Shown here: positions 16,268 to 24,988 of the stretch, piece after piece | Numbering within the stretch: the first letter of the stretch is position 1 | Layout: the number at the start of each line of letters is the position of its first letter | Assembly (NCBI GenBank): GCA_902477915.1 | Contig: CABSJA010000019.1 | Coordinates: 1-37,775, forward strand | Length of the DNA stretch: 37,775 nucleotides | Reading direction: 5' to 3' | Source: an uncultured Veillonella sp. | GTDB taxonomy: Bacteria > Bacillota > Negativicutes > Veillonellales > Veillonellaceae | The notes under the pieces: generated by a model | Databases searched by the model: none | The model's input: only the letters and a program-made list of their open reading frames with translations | Told to the model about the DNA's origin: nothing | Translations under genes and position numbers: made by a program

Positions 16268-17515
16268 TTATAATTTGCCAAGACGTTTCATAGCATTATA
16301 AATTTTTTCAGCAAGGCCTGTCATTTGGAATTTAGGAATGCCACATGCTGCAACGCGAATACCGTTAGCTAGAGCAATAACATAAATATGCTCTTTCTTC
16401 AATTCTTCACAGATAGCATTAGCAGAATCTGTAGGAATTGTAATGAAGAAACCACCACGGTATGGTAACATTGGAAGGCCAACTTGTGCAGCCTCTTGTT
16501 TGAAGATATCTGCACGATCACGAATCAATTGATAGTAGCTATTGCGTTCAGCTTCATATTCTTTAAACTTAGCTGGATCAGCCACAATATTAGCCATTGT
16601 ACGCATTGCTGGACGGCAAATATTAGACCATGTAGCACGGCTAGTAGATTTGTTGATTTCTAAGAATTCATCAGCAATTTCTTCGTCATCAGAAATACCA
16701 ATCAAAGCCCCTACACGTTGACCATACATAGTAAAGCCTTTAGACAAGCTATAGCAAACACATGTAAGAATCTCTTTTGGCAAATGACTAAATTTACTAA
16801 AGAATGAACGAACCTCTTCTTTTTCACCAGAGTAATCAAGGTAAGCCACATCAATGCCGATGATCACATTATTGCGACCAATAGCAACGAGTTCTTTTAA
16901 GAAGTTAAGAATGGATTCCCAGTCTTTATCCTCAATTGAGTAGCCTGTTGGGTTATTACCAGGTGTATTAAACAAAATTACCACATTTGTTTGTTTAGCA
17001 GCTAATTCATTTACACGATTTTGGAACGCTTCATGGTTAAAGTTATTATGTTCATCAAATAAAGAATACGTAACAAGTGTACGACCTACATCACTGCAAA
17101 TTACTCGATAGGCACCCCAGTACCAATCAGCAGTCAACACTTCATCACCAGGTTCTGTGTAGTTATGAACTAAGTGATGAATACCGCCAGTACCACCTGC
17201 AGTAGCGATACTACGGATATGACCTTCTGGACGAGATTGTCCAAAGCATTCTTTCTCTGCAGCAGCAAGGAACTCAGGTACACCTGCGATCGGTGCATAG
17301 CCAATATGTTCAGAGTCAGGAAGACTTAAATATTCATCTTTAACGGTTTTAAGGAATACTAATTTACCATCTTCATCATGAATCGCACCTAATGTACCGT
17401 TAACAACGTTCTCACGACCATTTTCTTTAGCATCAGCTTGGGCTTGGCCAGCAGTTACAAAGATTACATCTTTAAGTTTTTTCCCTTTTGCATGCTTTGC
17501 AGCAACACTTGTCAT
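16268..17515 (-). CDS. PLP-dependent class I/II aminotransferase (aromatic/aspartate type)
   Basis: The 415-residue protein has the fold-type I aminotransferase landmarks: GTGGIHH near residue 108 for PLP phosphate, NTPGNNPTGYS (183-193) with the ring-interacting Asn, DVAYLDY (222-228), the PLP lysine Lys259 in CYSLSKGFTMYGQRVGA, and a C-terminal GIRVAACG with the substrate-carboxylate Arg. These patterns resemble AspC/TyrB-like enzymes, but the amino donor and acceptor cannot be read from sequence. A weak AGGATGG site precedes the ATG. The gene is single, with a promoter at 17605-17634 and a strong terminator. Confidence 0.88.
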   Translation of the reverse strand: MTSVAAKHAKGKKLKDVIFVTAGQAQADAKENGRENVVNGTLGAIHDEDGKLVFLKTVKDEYLSLPDSEHIGYAPIAGVPEFLAAAEKECFGQSRPEGHIRSIATAGGTGGIHHLVHNYTEPGDEVLTADWYWGAYRVICSDVGRTLVTYSLFDEHNNFNHEAFQNRVNELAAKQTNVVILFNTPGNNPTGYSIEDKDWESILNFLKELVAIGRNNVIIGIDVAYLDYSGEKEEVRSFFSKFSHLPKEILTCVCYSLSKGFTMYGQRVGALIGISDDEEIADEFLEINKSTSRATWSNICRPAMRTMANIVADPAKFKEYEAERNSYYQLIRDRADIFKQEAAQVGLPMLPYRGGFFITIPTDSANAICEELKKEHIYVIALANGIRVAACGIPKFQMTGLAEKIYNAMKRLGKL

Positions 17516-17604
17516 AACTTACACCATCCTATCTAAAATGAATTATTACATATTTATCATACCTAAACTTATTTAATTATACAATGAGTATTTAGAAAAT
17601 ATAT

Positions 17605-17634
17605 TGTATACATAAGAAATAGTACTAATTGCAA
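17605..17634 (-). promoter_or_regulatory. Promoter of the aminotransferase gene
   Basis: The minus strand shows a -35 TTGCAA (17629-17634), an 18-base spacer and a -10 TATACA (17605-17610). The leader of about 80 bases is AT-rich. Confidence 0.6.
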
Positions 17635-17659
17635 GCTGATTTATAATAAAATTAAGGTA

Positions 17660-17684
17660 TATAGGATATATACAATATCCTATA
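17660..17684. promoter_or_regulatory. 25-bp palindrome upstream of the aminotransferase promoter
   Basis: Ten-base perfect arms (TATAGGATAT, 17660-17669, and its complement 17675-17684) flank five bases. The centre lies about 74 bases upstream of the predicted start, a common activator position. It is AT-rich and the regulator is unknown. Confidence 0.4.
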
Positions 17685-17737
17685 CAAAATAAATTTATAA
17701 ATAACATCCCTACAGATATCTATTTTTATAAACGTAC

Positions 17738-17767
17738 AAAAAAAGACCACTCATTAGAGTGGTCTTT
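17738..17767 (-). terminator. Terminator of the small outer-membrane protein gene
   Basis: Eleven-base perfect arms (17742-17752, 17757-17767) and a four-base loop lie 8 bases after the stop. On the minus strand the stem is followed by a run of T residues. Confidence 0.9.
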
Positions 17768-17775
17768 AGTTATCC

Positions 17776-18345
17776 TTAGAAGGAGTAGCCTACACCAGCG
17801 TGTAAACCTTTTGCAGTTTTATCGTTGTTGTTTACGCTATATTTATCATAGCCATAGTATACGTTCAAGTCTACATCAGGGCGAACTTCATATTGAGCAC
17901 CTACTTGGTAAGTTTGCTTAATATCATTACCCCAACCAGCTTTAGCAAAGCCGTTAACTTTTTCTGTCAATGGTACATGACCAATAACACCTGCTTGGAA
18001 ACCTAATTCAGTATCATTTGTACGAATTGCAGTACCAGCACCATATACGTTTACATTTGGATGCACTTTATAAACCAATGCTAATTGATGATCTTTAATG
18101 TCGCCATTTTTTGCATTCAATTTATCATAGGAATATTGTACAGCTGTTTTATCGGAAAGGTCGTGTTGCAAAGAAACACCGAAACCATCGTTGCTATTGC
18201 CGCCACCTTTAGATACATGTTGTTTAAATGCATAATCAGCTTGTACTTTAGTGGAACCATCGCTAATTTTTGTTACAGGTGCTGCTGCGAATGCGCTACC
18301 TGCCACAACTGTAGCTGCTAGAGTTAATAATACTAATTTCTTCAT
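17776..18345 (-). CDS. Small outer-membrane beta-barrel protein
   Basis: The 189-residue precursor has a clear signal peptide (Lys-Lys, hydrophobic LVLLTLAATVVAG, then SAFA with cleavage after about residue 20). The rest alternates polar and hydrophobic residues, typical of an eight-stranded OmpA/OmpW-like barrel, and ends in GLHAGVGYSF, whose terminal Phe and alternating pattern fit a BAM-recognised beta signal. The mature protein of about 169 residues has no soluble domain. AGGAGG precedes the ATG. It lies after ftsZ in the same direction and has a strong terminator. Ligand or pore activity is unknown. It is direct evidence for an outer membrane. Confidence 0.82.
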   Translation of the reverse strand: MKKLVLLTLAATVVAGSAFAAAPVTKISDGSTKVQADYAFKQHVSKGGGNSNDGFGVSLQHDLSDKTAVQYSYDKLNAKNGDIKDHQLALVYKVHPNVNVYGAGTAIRTNDTELGFQAGVIGHVPLTEKVNGFAKAGWGNDIKQTYQVGAQYEVRPDVDLNVYYGYDKYSVNNNDKTAKGLHAGVGYSF

Positions 18346-18360
18346 TTGTACCTCCTATAC

Positions 18361-18378
18361 ACATATCTCAAGATATGT
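18361..18378 (-). promoter_or_regulatory. Leader hairpin or palindrome before the outer-membrane protein gene
   Basis: ACATATCT and its reverse complement AGATATGT are separated by two bases, 15 bases before the start codon and beside the ribosome-binding site. It could be an operator or an RNA hairpin. A TATAAT farther upstream, near the ftsZ stop, may be the -10, but no -35 is evident. Confidence 0.35.
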
Positions 18379-18426
18379 CTTACTAAGTTACTTATTTACG
18401 AATGTTTTGATTATACACTCTATAAA

Positions 18427-19467
18427 TTAGCGTTTCATGAATACAGGGATATCAGGGATACCGCTGTTTGTTGTTGTAGTGGATGCTGGACGAGATGTTG
18501 TAGTTGTTTTACCGAATTCTGGTACGCTTTTAGCGTTATTGCCAAAACCAGTTGCTACAACCGTAACTTGAACTTTATCGCCTAAGCTTTCATCAATAAC
18601 AGAACCGAAGATGATATTTGCATCAGGATCTGCTGCATCAGAAATAATTTGAGCTGCTTCATTCACTTCAAAAATACCCAAATCGGAGCTACCAGAAATG
18701 TTAAGCAAGATGCCTTTAGCACCATCAATAGCAGTTTCCAACAATGGGCTATTGATAGCCATTTTAGCAGCGTCTGCAGCACGGTTTTCACCTGTACCTT
18801 CACCAATCCCCATCAATGCTTCGCCTTGATTAGTCATGATAGTTTTAACGTCTGCAAAGTCAAGGTTGATTAAACCAGGAATTTGAATCAAATCAGAAAT
18901 ACCTTTGATACCTTGACGAAGAACTTCATCAGCTTTACTAAAAGCATCAGATACGGAGCATTTTTTATCTACTACTTGTAATAATTTATCATTAGGAATA
19001 ACGATGATTGTATCAACTTTTTGAGTCAAGAACTCAATGCCTTTTTCTGCTGCAGCACGACGACGTTTGCCTTCAAATGCGAAAGGTTTAGTTACAACGC
19101 CTACTGTTAATGCACCAACTTCTTTAGCACATTCAGCTACGATAGGCGCAGCACCAGTACCAGTACCACCGCCCATACCAGCAGTTACGAATACCATATC
19201 AGCACCTTCAAGGGCTTTAGTGATTTCTTCACGGCTTTCTTGAGCTGCTTCTTCACCGATTTGTGGGTTAGCACCTGCGCCAAGACCTTTAGTAACTTTT
19301 TCACCGATTTGAATTGTTACATCCGCTTTAGACAATTCAAGCACTTGGTTTTCTGTATTAACAGCTAAAAATTGAACACCTTTAATTTGGTTATCAACCA
19401 TACGATTAACAGCGTTATTACCGCCGCCACCAACACCGATAACTTTAATATTTGCAAAATCAGACAT
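18427..19467 (-). CDS. ftsZ: Cell division protein FtsZ
   Basis: The 346-residue bacterial tubulin polymerises with GTP into the Z-ring. The N-terminal nucleotide domain shows VGGGGNNAVNRM (12-23) and the tubulin signature GGGTGTG near residue 100. The T7 synergy loop is NLDFADVKTIM. A very short Thr/Ser-rich linker (about residues 316-336) joins the core to the conserved C-terminal peptide DIPVFMKR, which docks partner proteins. The linker is short compared with most FtsZ proteins. AGGAGG precedes the ATG. It is the last gene of the division cluster, 138 bases after sbp. No ftsA lies upstream. Confidence 0.98.
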   Translation of the reverse strand: MSDFANIKVIGVGGGGNNAVNRMVDNQIKGVQFLAVNTENQVLELSKADVTIQIGEKVTKGLGAGANPQIGEEAAQESREEITKALEGADMVFVTAGMGGGTGTGAAPIVAECAKEVGALTVGVVTKPFAFEGKRRRAAAEKGIEFLTQKVDTIIVIPNDKLLQVVDKKCSVSDAFSKADEVLRQGIKGISDLIQIPGLINLDFADVKTIMTNQGEALMGIGEGTGENRAADAAKMAINSPLLETAIDGAKGILLNISGSSDLGIFEVNEAAQIISDAADPDANIIFGSVIDESLGDKVQVTVVATGFGNNAKSVPEFGKTTTTSRPASTTTTNSGIPDIPVFMKR

Positions 19468-19605
19468 TGAACTTCCTCCTCTTATCGTTATCTATTGTAT
19501 CAATATACTTCCCAATGTATCGATTTATATACTGACTATCTTATAACAATTACATTTATTTTACACTAAAATTTAAAAACTTTCCACTATATAGAATGTG
19601 ATTTA

Positions 19606-19950
19606 TTAGAACCGCTTAGTCATAATTATCTTGCGTATAGCGCCTACATTAATAAACACACGTAACCCAAACCCAATGAGGGCCACATAGTATAGATTAA
19701 TGCCTATTAAATCACCAACATATACAAGAATAACAGCTAACACCATATTTGAAAAGAACCCAATTACAAAATTGCTAAGATCAAAGGTTCTTTCTAGTGC
19801 CGCTCGACTGCCGCCGAATACGGCATCTAATGCCGCTAGAACAGCTACGGATGTATAGTTCGAGTAACTAATAGGGATATGAAGCGGTGCTACCCATCCT
19901 AAGGTAGCCCCTATGATTAGGCCAATAATGGCAAAGATATAGATGTTCAT
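19606..19950 (-). CDS. sbp: Small basic membrane protein Sbp (DUF1290)
   Basis: The 114-residue protein has three hydrophobic segments (about residues 4-20, 60-80 and 84-105) and a basic C-terminus (RKIIMTKRF). It fits DUF1290, known from B. subtilis sbp in the division cluster between divIB and ftsA. The family's function is unknown; the context points to division or envelope work. Its ATG overlaps the stop of the DUF881 gene by four bases (ATGA). Confidence 0.88.
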   Translation of the reverse strand: MNIYIFAIIGLIIGATLGWVAPLHIPISYSNYTSVAVLAALDAVFGGSRAALERTFDLSNFVIGFFSNMVLAVILVYVGDLIGINLYYVALIGFGLRVFINVGAIRKIIMTKRF

Positions 19951-20642
19951 TCTTTACCTCCTAACTCATTAGGCTTCATATGTTCCTCTCTAAAGGTACC
20001 TGTGAAAGCAGGAATCGCTACATCCTCTTCTTGCTTTATAGTTACCTTTATACCCCAATGTTTAAGCGAATCTACTACACCACCACGCATAGTTAGCGCC
20101 GAATTTAATGTCTTTGGATCTCCAATAGCTTTTACCGTAAAAGGAGCACCAAAGACCTTACCATTTACAGTAATAGTTGGTCCTGAACATCGTATTTCAG
20201 ACGTTCCTATAAGGCGTTGATCATTAATAGCTATCGCTTCAGCCCCACCAGCACGTAATTCATTGACAATCCTAAGAATATCTTCATCATGAATTACATA
20301 CAAATTGGGATTTTCACCACTTTGAACAGGCTTTAAGCTATCTTCAATCAACACGCTAACACCTGGACCTTTAACATTTGTTAAAGCCGCTTTCATCATA
20401 AGCTGTTCATCAGCTTTACCGTCACCATTAGCACCAGATTTTTTTAGTGATTCAATTTGCTTTAATAAAGCATCCCGTTCACTCTGGGCCTCTCGCAATT
20501 GTACTGCTAAATCACCAGCCCGTTGTAAGCGAATATTTTCTTCTATATTATCTTGAGTCATCTTATATTGGGTTACAACCATAAACCCTAATATACAGCT
20601 GACTATGGCAATTGCCCACCGTTCGTGTCTCACGACAATCAT
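19947..20642 (-). CDS. DUF881 membrane-anchored protein (YlxW/YlxX type)
   Basis: The 231-residue protein has a single N-terminal membrane segment (about residues 9-25, preceded by RHERW), a coiled coil (about 33-67) and a globular DUF881 domain (GPGVSVLIEDS, IHDEDILRIVNELRAGGAEAIAINDQRL, TVKAIGDPKTL). The bulk probably lies outside the cytoplasmic membrane. Bacillus has related genes beside divIB and sbp. The exact function is unknown. The start at 20642 has AAAGGT very close to the ATG, so it is less certain than its neighbours. It overlaps sbp by four bases. Confidence 0.85.
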   Translation of the reverse strand: MIVVRHERWAIAIVSCILGFMVVTQYKMTQDNIEENIRLQRAGDLAVQLREAQSERDALLKQIESLKKSGANGDGKADEQLMMKAALTNVKGPGVSVLIEDSLKPVQSGENPNLYVIHDEDILRIVNELRAGGAEAIAINDQRLIGTSEIRCSGPTITVNGKVFGAPFTVKAIGDPKTLNSALTMRGGVVDSLKHWGIKVTIKQEEDVAIPAFTGTFREEHMKPNELGGKE

Positions 20643-20670
20643 CTACCTTTTATATTCAACATGACCTAAT

Positions 20671-21525
20671 TTATCTTGTTTTTGTCTCATCTTTCTTAGT
20701 AGATGAATTTTCTGTAGTCGGTGCTCCATTTTGATGTTTTTTGCCTTCTGGCATCACATCGGTTTTAATGTACGGTGACGAAACATTTACATCGATATAC
20801 TGTACATTACCATGAGTCTTTTTAATATCTTGTAACATCGACTGAGTTAGCTCTGCTTTTTTGGCTAAGTCTTTGCCATCTCCCAGTCGAATCTGTACAC
20901 CTGAAACAGTATATGCCATTATTGCATCAGGATCTCCGATATTAACCTCTGCAATATTCTTGAATGTCTCCTCATCAAGTGAGTTCAAGTATTCAAGAGC
21001 AGCCAATATCGGCTTATCTACTACCGTATCTCCTAAGAGTATGTTTCCAGCTTTCACACCAGAAATCATAGGCACCGATGTATCTTGAATAGCAGGCTCA
21101 GATGCAATCACTTGACCTTTACCATCAAGGGTCAAGTATCCAAATTGAGCTGGTACAACTGCAACAGCCTTGCGTTCCACCACATTTACCACCATTGTAA
21201 GTGGCAACTGATAGCTAATTTGGGCCTCTTCAACACGTAAGTCTTTCGACAATCTAGTTTTTAATTTTTCTGTACTAATTTGCAATATATTAACAGGTTC
21301 ATGTATATCACCTGCTACCATTACATCTTGTACAGTTACCTTATCCGATCCAGTAACTTTTAAGGATCCAAAAGGAATAGGTAGTGTAAACAACCCCACC
21401 AACACGAGAGTAACTGCACCACCGATTTTTAACACTCGTTTTCTAAATACAGCCCGTTCATCACGAACAGGTGTAGAAGACTGCATCTCCCCAGAGTTGG
21501 ATGGATGGTTTTGCTTATCATCCAT
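20671..21525 (-). CDS. ftsQ: Cell division protein FtsQ/DivIB
   Basis: The 284-residue bitopic protein has a cytoplasmic N-terminus of about 32 residues, one membrane segment (about 34-50) and a POTRA domain (FGSLKVTGSDKVTVQDVMVAG), followed by the FtsQ beta domain. In other bacteria it joins FtsL and FtsB/DivIC at the septum and regulates septal peptidoglycan synthesis. The Lys/Thr-rich tail looks disordered. AAGGAG lies 6 bases before the ATG. The identity rests on topology, POTRA pattern and position between ddl and sbp. Confidence 0.88.
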   Translation of the reverse strand: MDDKQNHPSNSGEMQSSTPVRDERAVFRKRVLKIGGAVTLVLVGLFTLPIPFGSLKVTGSDKVTVQDVMVAGDIHEPVNILQISTEKLKTRLSKDLRVEEAQISYQLPLTMVVNVVERKAVAVVPAQFGYLTLDGKGQVIASEPAIQDTSVPMISGVKAGNILLGDTVVDKPILAALEYLNSLDEETFKNIAEVNIGDPDAIMAYTVSGVQIRLGDGKDLAKKAELTQSMLQDIKKTHGNVQYIDVNVSSPYIKTDVMPEGKKHQNGAPTTENSSTKKDETKTR

Positions 21526-21552
21526 AGTTAACTCCTTATCTTCTATTAGCCC

Positions 21553-22485
21553 TTAAAATTTCCCTATACTAGCTGTTAATAGAATTTTTTCACATAATGT
21601 TGGGAAGTCGATTCCCATTTCTTTAGCTGCTTTTGGTACTAAAGACGTTGCTGTCATACCAGGCACAGTGTTATATTCAAGAACATACATCTTATCGGCA
21701 TGATCTGTCATAACATCAACACGAATGACCCCACTGCCTTGTACTTCGCGATACACAAGTTCCCCAATGCGTTGCATTTCAGCAGTCATTTCTTCACTAA
21801 TAGGTGCTGGCACTAAATACTCTGTAGCACCTACAGTATACTTACTCTTGTAGTCATATTCACCAGAATGTGGACGAATTTCAATAACAGACAATGCTTT
21901 ACCATCTAAAACAGATACTGTAAATTCACGACCATCAAGGAATTGTTCTACCACGAGAATAGGGTCATATTTAAGAGCTTCCGTTACAGCCTCTGCCAAC
22001 TGAGCTTCATCGCGGACGATAGTAACCCCAATACTAGAACCTTGAGTGGCAGATTTTACAACTACTGGAATTGTAAAATCTTTGCGGATATGTTCAATAA
22101 TAGTCTCTGCAGATTCAAGATTACCATTGAAGGACTCGGAAGCCGCCGTAGGAATATTGGCACCTTTAAACACATCTTTACTAACTTTTTTATTCATCCC
22201 TACTGCATGAGCCATGATACCGGACCCAGTGTATGGAATTTCAGCCATTTCTAATAAGCCTTGTAATGCACCGTCTTCACCATAACGGCCGTGAATGGCA
22301 TTAAATACTACTTCACCACCGAGGGCTTCAATATCTTTTAAAACAGTACGTGGATTAAGTTCTAATGTTTGGGCACTATAACCTTTGCTTTCAAGTGCTT
22401 CCGCAATAGCAGCACCAGTGCGGCGAGATACTTCCGCCTCTTTGGAAGGACCACCCATCAATACGATTATTTTTTTATCTTTCAT
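21553..22485 (-). CDS. ddl: D-alanine--D-alanine ligase
   Basis: The 310-residue ATP-grasp enzyme makes the D-Ala-D-Ala dipeptide for MurF. Signatures are VFNAIHGRYGEDGALQGLLE (60-79), VVVKSATQGSSIGVTIV (phosphate loop), EFTVSVLDG, the omega loop YDYKSKYTVGATEYLVPA, and EYNTVPGMTATSLVP with the Mg ligands. The Tyr in the omega loop (YKSKY) is the version making D-Ala-D-Ala; D-lactate-making ligases have Phe there. The ATG overlaps the murC stop by four bases. Confidence 0.96.
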   Translation of the reverse strand: MKDKKIIVLMGGPSKEAEVSRRTGAAIAEALESKGYSAQTLELNPRTVLKDIEALGGEVVFNAIHGRYGEDGALQGLLEMAEIPYTGSGIMAHAVGMNKKVSKDVFKGANIPTAASESFNGNLESAETIIEHIRKDFTIPVVVKSATQGSSIGVTIVRDEAQLAEAVTEALKYDPILVVEQFLDGREFTVSVLDGKALSVIEIRPHSGEYDYKSKYTVGATEYLVPAPISEEMTAEMQRIGELVYREVQGSGVIRVDVMTDHADKMYVLEYNTVPGMTATSLVPKAAKEMGIDFPTLCEKILLTASIGKF

Positions 22486-23864
22486 TGTAAGCCTTCCTCC
22501 AATATAGCTAATAATTTTGGTCCATATTGATTAATAGAACCTGCACCCATGGTGATAACCAAGTCATTAGGTCTTACTACTTTTGATAATACTTCAGGCA
22601 AATCATCAACAGACTGTACATAATGTACATCTTGACCTGTGGCCGCTTTAATGGCATTTGGAATTGTATTGCCATCAATACCAGGGATTGGATCTTCACC
22701 AGAGCTATAGATATCTGTCATATATACTTCATCAGCGCTTGTGAAAGCAGTGGCAAATTCATCCTTTAGCAGGCTAGTGCGAGTAAAGCGATGTGGTTGG
22801 AATACACAGATAACACGATGTTTTTCTAACTCTTTTGCAGCTTTCAACGTAGCTTTAATCTCTGTAGGATGATGAGCATAGTCATCAACAACCCATACAC
22901 CGGCTACATGACCTTTCGTTTCAAAACGGCGTTTTGCACCGATAAATTTACCTAAGCCCTTAGTAATGATACGTGTTTCCACACCGCAGCAATCATGAGC
23001 CACAATAAAGGCAGCCAAGGAGTTCAATACATTATGTTCACCAGGAACACGCAAGCGAATACGCTCAATATTTACACCCTTATGATATACATCATAAACC
23101 AATGTAGAATCTACATAATGAATATTTTTAGCTACATAGTCATTATTATCGCTTAAGCCATATGTAATGAAGTTACGATTTACACGACTCATAACGTAGC
23201 GAATATTTTCATTATCACCACATACGATTGCTTTGCCAGATTCTGGTAAAGTTTCAACAAACTCACAGAATGCATTTAGCAAATTATCCATTGTTTTGTA
23301 ATGATCCATATGATCATCTTCAATATTAGTAATAACAATGGTGTGTGGACGTAGTTTCAAGAAAGACCCATCACTTTCATCTGCTTCTACTACAGAAAAA
23401 TGGCCTTTGCCAAGGCAACTACTACCTTTTAAATAATCTACTTCACCACCAATAATAACTGTTGGATCAGCATCTGCTTCTACTAAAATTTGACCAATCA
23501 TTGAAGTAGTAGAAGTTTTACCGTGTGCGCCGGCTACTGCAATGCCATCTGTTACGTCTAACACAGCTTTTACAATATCGGAACGGTGCAAAATTGTAAT
23601 ACCTTCTTCTTTTGCCGCTACAATTTCAGGATTATCTTCACGAATAGCTGTAGAACGAACTACAGCATCAACGCCATTTACATACTCTTTATTATGACCA
23701 ATATGAACGGTAGCGCCCATATTTCTGAACTTTTCAATAACTGCAGATTCAGTTACATCTGAACCAGATACATCATAACCTTTTTGAATTAATATATTCG
23801 CTATAGCACGCATGCCAGACCCACCTATACCAATAAGGTGAATCTTATGAATACCGTCTAACAT
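22482..23864 (-). CDS. murC: UDP-N-acetylmuramate--L-alanine ligase
   Basis: The 460-residue Mur ligase adds L-Ala to UDP-MurNAc. The N-terminal Rossmann motif is HLIGIGGSGMRAIA (8-21). The ATP P-loop is AGAHGKTSTT (111-120). The Mur ligase signature includes EADESDGSF, NIEDDHMDHY and DDYAHHPTEI. The gene lies 14 bases after murG and overlaps ddl by four bases. murB, which makes its substrate and often sits beside murC, is not in this cluster. Confidence 0.97.
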   Translation of the reverse strand: MLDGIHKIHLIGIGGSGMRAIANILIQKGYDVSGSDVTESAVIEKFRNMGATVHIGHNKEYVNGVDAVVRSTAIREDNPEIVAAKEEGITILHRSDIVKAVLDVTDGIAVAGAHGKTSTTSMIGQILVEADADPTVIIGGEVDYLKGSSCLGKGHFSVVEADESDGSFLKLRPHTIVITNIEDDHMDHYKTMDNLLNAFCEFVETLPESGKAIVCGDNENIRYVMSRVNRNFITYGLSDNNDYVAKNIHYVDSTLVYDVYHKGVNIERIRLRVPGEHNVLNSLAAFIVAHDCCGVETRIITKGLGKFIGAKRRFETKGHVAGVWVVDDYAHHPTEIKATLKAAKELEKHRVICVFQPHRFTRTSLLKDEFATAFTSADEVYMTDIYSSGEDPIPGIDGNTIPNAIKAATGQDVHYVQSVDDLPEVLSKVVRPNDLVITMGAGSINQYGPKLLAILEEGLQ

Positions 23865-23878
23865 AAAACCTCTCCTTG

Positions 23879-24988
23879 TTACTTTGCAATAGATAATGCT
23901 AATTTTGCAATATCATGAGCCGCATTTGGTTTCCCTAATTGCAATGCTCGTTCTCCCATTTGTGACAATAAATCACGATTGGCCATAAACATTTCAATTT
24001 CCCCTATCAAATCATGAGCACTTAACATTTGATCAACGATCATATGAGCAGCCCCTTCTTGGACAAAGATACGGGCATTATATGTTTGATGATCTTCCGC
24101 TGCATATGGATATGGTACCAACACAGATGGAATACCTCGAACCGCCAGCTCAGCAAGACCGATAGCACCAGATCTAAAGACTGCTAAATCAGCTGCTGCC
24201 AAAGCTTTTGGCATATCATGTAGATATGGCAGAATCACTGAAGAATCACCTAAACCATCACCATCGGTAATACCAAGCTGAGATAACACAGATTTGTATT
24301 CTCCGTCCCCTGTAATATGGATTAATTTGATTCCTTTTGTTCCTTGGAAATGCTTATGTACATCAATCATAGCATTATTGATAGTTCGCGCCCCCCGAGA
24401 ACCACCTGCTATAAGAACTGTAAACGTGTCATCACTTAAATTAAAATAATTACGTCCATCAGCCCTAGTATCGACTAATACATCAGGACGTACTGGGTTA
24501 CCAGTATACACTACGCGTTTCGCCTTTGAAAAAGATGCTTCTGCATCCTTGTAGCCCACGGCTACTACATCAACAAAACGGCTTAGAATTTTATTTGTAA
24601 TACCTGCAATGACATTTTGTTCCTGTATCAACGTTGGAATGTTGCGCAATGCTGCAGCCATGAGAATAGGACCACAGACATAACCACCAGTACCAATAAC
24701 TACATCCGGCTTAAAGTTAGAAATGATTGTATTGGCTTTCACAAGAGAGAAAGCAGTCTTACCTAACGTCACCAACGTACCAAAAGATAATTTACGTTGC
24801 AAACCTTGTACGGGTAATGTAGTAAACTCAATTCCTTCTTTAGGCACTAAGGTTGCCTCTAAGCCCTTTTCAGTTCCTACATATAAAACCTGTGCATCAG
24901 GGTTCTGCTTCATAATTTCCTTATATATAGTTATTGCTGGATATATATGTCCACCGGTGCCACCACCTGAAATAATGATACGTTTCAT
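23879..24988 (-). CDS. murG: UDP-N-acetylglucosamine--undecaprenyl-PP-MurNAc-pentapeptide transferase
   Basis: The 369-residue GT-B glycosyltransferase turns lipid I into lipid II at the inner face of the cytoplasmic membrane. The N-terminal lipid-site loop is ISGGGTGGHIYPAI (residues 5-18). The donor-binding region contains LIAGGSRGARTINNA and RSGAIGLAELAVRGIPSVLVPYP. The ATG at 24988 shares one base with the murD stop (TAATG) and has AGGGGG upstream. The frame is open for 12 more codons upstream, but those overlap murD and are not homologous. ftsW, commonly between murD and murG, is missing. Confidence 0.97.
   Translation of the reverse strand: MKRIIISGGGTGGHIYPAITIYKEIMKQNPDAQVLYVGTEKGLEATLVPKEGIEFTTLPVQGLQRKLSFGTLVTLGKTAFSLVKANTIISNFKPDVVIGTGGYVCGPILMAAALRNIPTLIQEQNVIAGITNKILSRFVDVVAVGYKDAEASFSKAKRVVYTGNPVRPDVLVDTRADGRNYFNLSDDTFTVLIAGGSRGARTINNAMIDVHKHFQGTKGIKLIHITGDGEYKSVLSQLGITDGDGLGDSSVILPYLHDMPKALAAADLAVFRSGAIGLAELAVRGIPSVLVPYPYAAEDHQTYNARIFVQEGAAHMIVDQMLSAHDLIGEIEMFMANRDLLSQMGERALQLGKPNAAHDIAKLALSIAK

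Noticed and set aside
19468..19605. A dedicated ftsZ promoter in the 138-base gap after sbp
   Set aside because: Several TATA-like hexamers are present, but none has a credible -35 at 16-18 bases; one may exist but I cannot choose it.
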